Source: Pantanalinema sp. GBBB05
GTDB taxonomy: Bacteria > Cyanobacteriota > Cyanobacteriia > Leptolyngbyales > Leptolyngbyaceae
Length of the DNA stretch: 64,000 nt
Assembly (NCBI GenBank): GCA_016743235.1
Contig: VRZD01000023.1
Coordinates: forward strand, 1 to 64,000
Reading direction: 5' to 3'
Shown: positions 61,682 through 64,000 of the stretch, piece after piece
How positions within the stretch are numbered: position 1 is the first letter of the stretch
How the letters are laid out: every line of letters starts with the position of its first letter
Translations under genes and position numbers: made by a program
Notes under the pieces: generated by a model
Told to the model about the DNA's origin: nothing
Seen by the model: the letters and a program-made list of their open reading frames with translations, nothing else
Databases searched by the model: none

Positions 61682-63121
61682 ATGACGCAGTTCAGACATG
61701 ATTTTGAGGCAGCACCCGCATCCGCTAGTGGAGATGGCAATGGGAAGTCATCTTCGTTAAAAACCGAGCATTTTCCTGATGCCGATTCTCGTTATCCACC
61801 CGATAGCCACGAGCGATCGGCAACCGCAGTTCTGGCTCCAGACACAACGGCAGGAGACGAATCACCGGATGGTCACAAGCGGAGTTCGCCGTTAGGAAAA
61901 CGGTCGCCTCGACGGCGACGGATTCTGTTAGGGGTGCTGGGTGTTGGAGTGCTTGCAGTGGGCATGTTTGGTCTGCGCTGGTGGAACTATGCTTCGACTC
62001 ATGAACAAACAGATAATGCCTTTGTGGGAGGGCACATTCATCCAGTCAGTAGTCGGGTGAATGGCACTGTTGCTAGCGTCTTGGTGCAAGATAACCAGCA
62101 AGTGCAGCAAGGGCAAGTTCTCGTCAAACTTGATCCACGAGATTTTCAAAACCAAGTGCAGCAGGCACGAGCGGCTCTCGCTGAGGCGCAGCAGCAAGCT
62201 CAAACGGCCAGAAGTCAGGTTACTCAAGCAGCTCAGACGACGCAAGGAACAACGACGCAAGCCCAAGGCAACATTTCCAGCGCCACTGCTGCAATTGCGA
62301 ACGCTGAGGCGGCTGTCCAGGAAGCTCAGGCAGGAGTACCCGCTGCCCAAGCAGGAGTCACCCAGGCTCAGGCAAACCTGCAACGAGCCGAGGCTGACTT
62401 CAACCGTTACAGCACTCTATTGCAACAAGGAGCCATTACAGCCCAACAGTTCGAAACGGCTAGAAATACTTATCAAGTAGCCCTGGCACAGCGAAATTCT
62501 GCCCAGGATCAAGTTCGGCAAGCCCAGGCAAGAGTCACCCAGGCACAGCAAGATGTTGCCAGAGCCCAAGCCCAATTAACGACTTCTCAGGGGGGATTGC
62601 AGCAAGCTCAGGCAGGACAGTCGCAAACTCAAGCAACTCGTAATCAGTATCAGGCGGCGCTAGCAGCTGTGAGGAAAGCACAAGCGCAGTTAAACAATGC
62701 GCAATTGCAACTGTCCTACACGACGATCGCAGCTCCGATTACTGGCACGGTTGGCAATAAAAATGTCGAAGCCGGACAACGAATCCAACCCGGAACTCCA
62801 CTGATGGCTGTGGTGGATGGTCGAAGTTGGGTAGTGGCTAATTTCAAGGAAACCCAACTGGAGGATATGCAACCGGGAGATCCAGTCCAGATCAAACTGG
62901 ATGCCTTTCCCAATCATCCCTTCCAGGGTTATGTTGAAAGCTTGTCTCCAGCTTCGGGTTCTCAGTTTGCCCTCTTGCCCCCCGATAATGCCACTGGCAA
63001 CTTTACGAAGGTGGTGCAGCGGATTCCAGTCCGAGTGCGATTGGATCCTCAAAGCATTCGTGGTTACGAAACCCGCATTGCGCCTGGTATGTCTGCAACA
63101 GTGACGGTAAGTGTGAAGTAG
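61682..63121 (+). CDS. HlyD/EmrA-type periplasmic adaptor
   Basis: The 479-residue protein is the adaptor of a tripartite efflux pump. A polar cytoplasmic tail of about 78 residues precedes one membrane helix (RILLGVLGVGVLAVGMFGL). The lipoyl/barrel halves (VSSRVNGTVASVLVQDNQQV, LSYTTIAAPITGTVGNKNVE) flank a very long Gln/Ala-rich coiled-coil hairpin (about 150-345). A C-terminal beta-barrel part follows (MQPGDPVQIKLDAFP). The next gene, 12 bp later, encodes the matching MFS transporter. The cytoplasmic tail is longer than in EmrA. Confidence 0.88.
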   Translation: MTQFRHDFEAAPASASGDGNGKSSSLKTEHFPDADSRYPPDSHERSATAVLAPDTTAGDESPDGHKRSSPLGKRSPRRRRILLGVLGVGVLAVGMFGLRWWNYASTHEQTDNAFVGGHIHPVSSRVNGTVASVLVQDNQQVQQGQVLVKLDPRDFQNQVQQARAALAEAQQQAQTARSQVTQAAQTTQGTTTQAQGNISSATAAIANAEAAVQEAQAGVPAAQAGVTQAQANLQRAEADFNRYSTLLQQGAITAQQFETARNTYQVALAQRNSAQDQVRQAQARVTQAQQDVARAQAQLTTSQGGLQQAQAGQSQTQATRNQYQAALAAVRKAQAQLNNAQLQLSYTTIAAPITGTVGNKNVEAGQRIQPGTPLMAVVDGRSWVVANFKETQLEDMQPGDPVQIKLDAFPNHPFQGYVESLSPASGSQFALLPPDNATGNFTKVVQRIPVRVRLDPQSIRGYETRIAPGMSATVTVSVK

Positions 63122-63132
63122 AGAGCAATACG

Positions 63133-64000
63133 GTGACAGAACATCCTGTCAAGCAATGGCAAACTCGCCCACCGGATCAGCCGCCGATCGCATCTGATCG
63201 CGTTGCCACCAAAACCTGGATTGGGTTAGTGGGGGCGATGCTGGGCGCATTTATGGCGGTGTTAGATATTCAAATTGTCAGCTCTTCGTTGCAAGAAATT
63301 GAAGGGGCACTGGGAGCCACTCTGGAGGAAGGGTCGTGGATTTCGACGGCTTATCTGGTGGCAGAAATTGTTGTGATTCCTCTCACGGGTTGGCTATCAC
63401 AGGTGTTTTCCGTGCGTCGGTATCTGATCGGTAACGCCATTCTGTTTATCTTCTTTTCCGTCTGCTGTGCCTTTGCCTGGAATTTACCATCGATGATTGT
63501 GTTTCGGGCAGGACAGGGACTAACGGGAGGAGTCTTGATTCCCCTAGCGTTTACGATCGTTCTCACCACGTTACCTCCAGCCAAACAACCGATCGGCTTA
63601 GCACTCTTTTCGATCACGGCAACATTTGCACCATCTATTGGTCCCACGATCGGCGGGTGGCTCACCGATAACTTTGGTTGGCAGTACAACTTTTATCTCA
63701 ACATCATTCCTGGCATTTTGTTGGTGGGGATGGTCTGGTATGCGATCGAGCCGCAACCACTTCAGCTGAATCGACTCAAAGGCGGTGATTGGGGCGGCAT
63801 TGTGGCAATGGCGATCGGCTTAGGTTCTTTGGAAGTGGTGTTAGAGGAGGGGAACCGGAAGGATTGGTTTAGCTCGCCGTTCATTGTTCGGCTGGCAATC
63901 ATTGCGGCAATTTTTATCACGATCTTTCTGTGGCTAGAACTCACCCGTAGACGACCCTTTATTAATCTGCGCTTACTGACTCAGCGTAACTTTGGCATCG
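63133..64000 (+). CDS. DHA2-family MFS drug exporter (partial, EmrB-like)
   Basis: The gene starts with GTG at 63133 and is cut by the end of the window after 289 codons. It has the 14-TM DHA2 layout: LVGAMLGAFMAVLDIQIV in helix 1, the A-loop GSWISTAYLVAEIVVIPLTG, the RAGQGLTGGVLIPLAFTIV motif B and PSIGPTIGGWLTDNFGWQYNF motif C. With the adaptor it should form an EmrAB-type efflux pump for hydrophobic toxins. The frame stays open to base 64000. Confidence 0.87.
   Translation, partial: MTEHPVKQWQTRPPDQPPIASDRVATKTWIGLVGAMLGAFMAVLDIQIVSSSLQEIEGALGATLEEGSWISTAYLVAEIVVIPLTGWLSQVFSVRRYLIGNAILFIFFSVCCAFAWNLPSMIVFRAGQGLTGGVLIPLAFTIVLTTLPPAKQPIGLALFSITATFAPSIGPTIGGWLTDNFGWQYNFYLNIIPGILLVGMVWYAIEPQPLQLNRLKGGDWGGIVAMAIGLGSLEVVLEEGNRKDWFSSPFIVRLAIIAAIFITIFLWLELTRRRPFINLRLLTQRNFGI

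Noticed and set aside
63351..63944. Leftward frames of 112 and 60 codons
   Set aside because: They are antisense shadows of the partial EmrB-like gene, which has an unbroken frame and clear family motifs.

Overview
The window comes from a filamentous, Leptolyngbya-like cyanobacterium. The evidence is the very frequent HIP1 octamer GCGATCGC, a geranylgeranyl reductase gene (chlP), a phylloquinone (men) cluster, two Vipp1/IM30 genes, a PedR-like redox regulator, a DciA-like DUF721 protein, a PEP-CTERM protein and many cyanobacteria-only families (DUF1822, DUF928, DUF3891, Uma2, TPR-CHAT). The genus is inferred from family content only.

Layout. 0-2.4 kb: chlP with a terminator, then an unknown protein. 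2.4-10 kb: two divergent phylloquinone operons, menA-menC-menE leftwards and menF-menD-menB rightwards, from a shared 200-bp control region. 10-18 kb: housekeeping and membrane-stress genes (DciA-like, SPOR-like membrane protein, tandem IM30 genes, thioredoxin, an LL-DAP-type aminotransferase, DUF3891). 18.7-22.3 kb: an HTH/NB-ARC/WD40 protein of 14 blades behind a leader with interlocked inverted repeats. 22-28 kb: small stress and envelope proteins (17M-like, lipoprotein, DoxX, glycine-zipper repeat protein, DUF2231, DUF2993). 28.6-31 kb: two glycosyltransferases. 31.3-35.3 kb: hisS, a PedR-like regulator, a glycerophosphodiesterase, tRNA-Thr(UGU) and small proteins.

35.8-59 kb is the unusual part. 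Almost all genes point left and five encode clan CD cysteine peptidases with intact His-Cys dyads: three TPR-CHAT proteins with Sec-type signal peptides, one caspase-like (C14) protein with a Tat-type signal, and one membrane protein with an N-terminal CHAT domain and a C-terminal CHASE2 sensor. The last is in a tight operon with a sigma-like regulator, a DUF1822 protein and an exported DUF928 protein. Beside it lie a truncated RAYT transposase, an HTH-NACHT ATPase, a small two-helix membrane protein transcribed divergently from it, and a pair of operator-like repeats between those two. Most of the proteases appear to be exported, so I propose an envelope-facing protease network with one inward-facing CHAT sensor. 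That is inference.

59-64 kb: an R3H-AAA (Ycf45-like) ATPase, a short stress-protein fragment, and an EmrA/EmrB-type efflux pair whose second gene runs off the window.

At the DNA level, two intergenic arrays (49.65-49.87 and 59.07-59.20 kb) share one degenerate repeat unit spaced at exactly 42 or 63 bp, multiples of 21. There are two 38-bp perfect palindromes, and heptanucleotide repeats that encode the basic n-region of two CHAT signal peptides.
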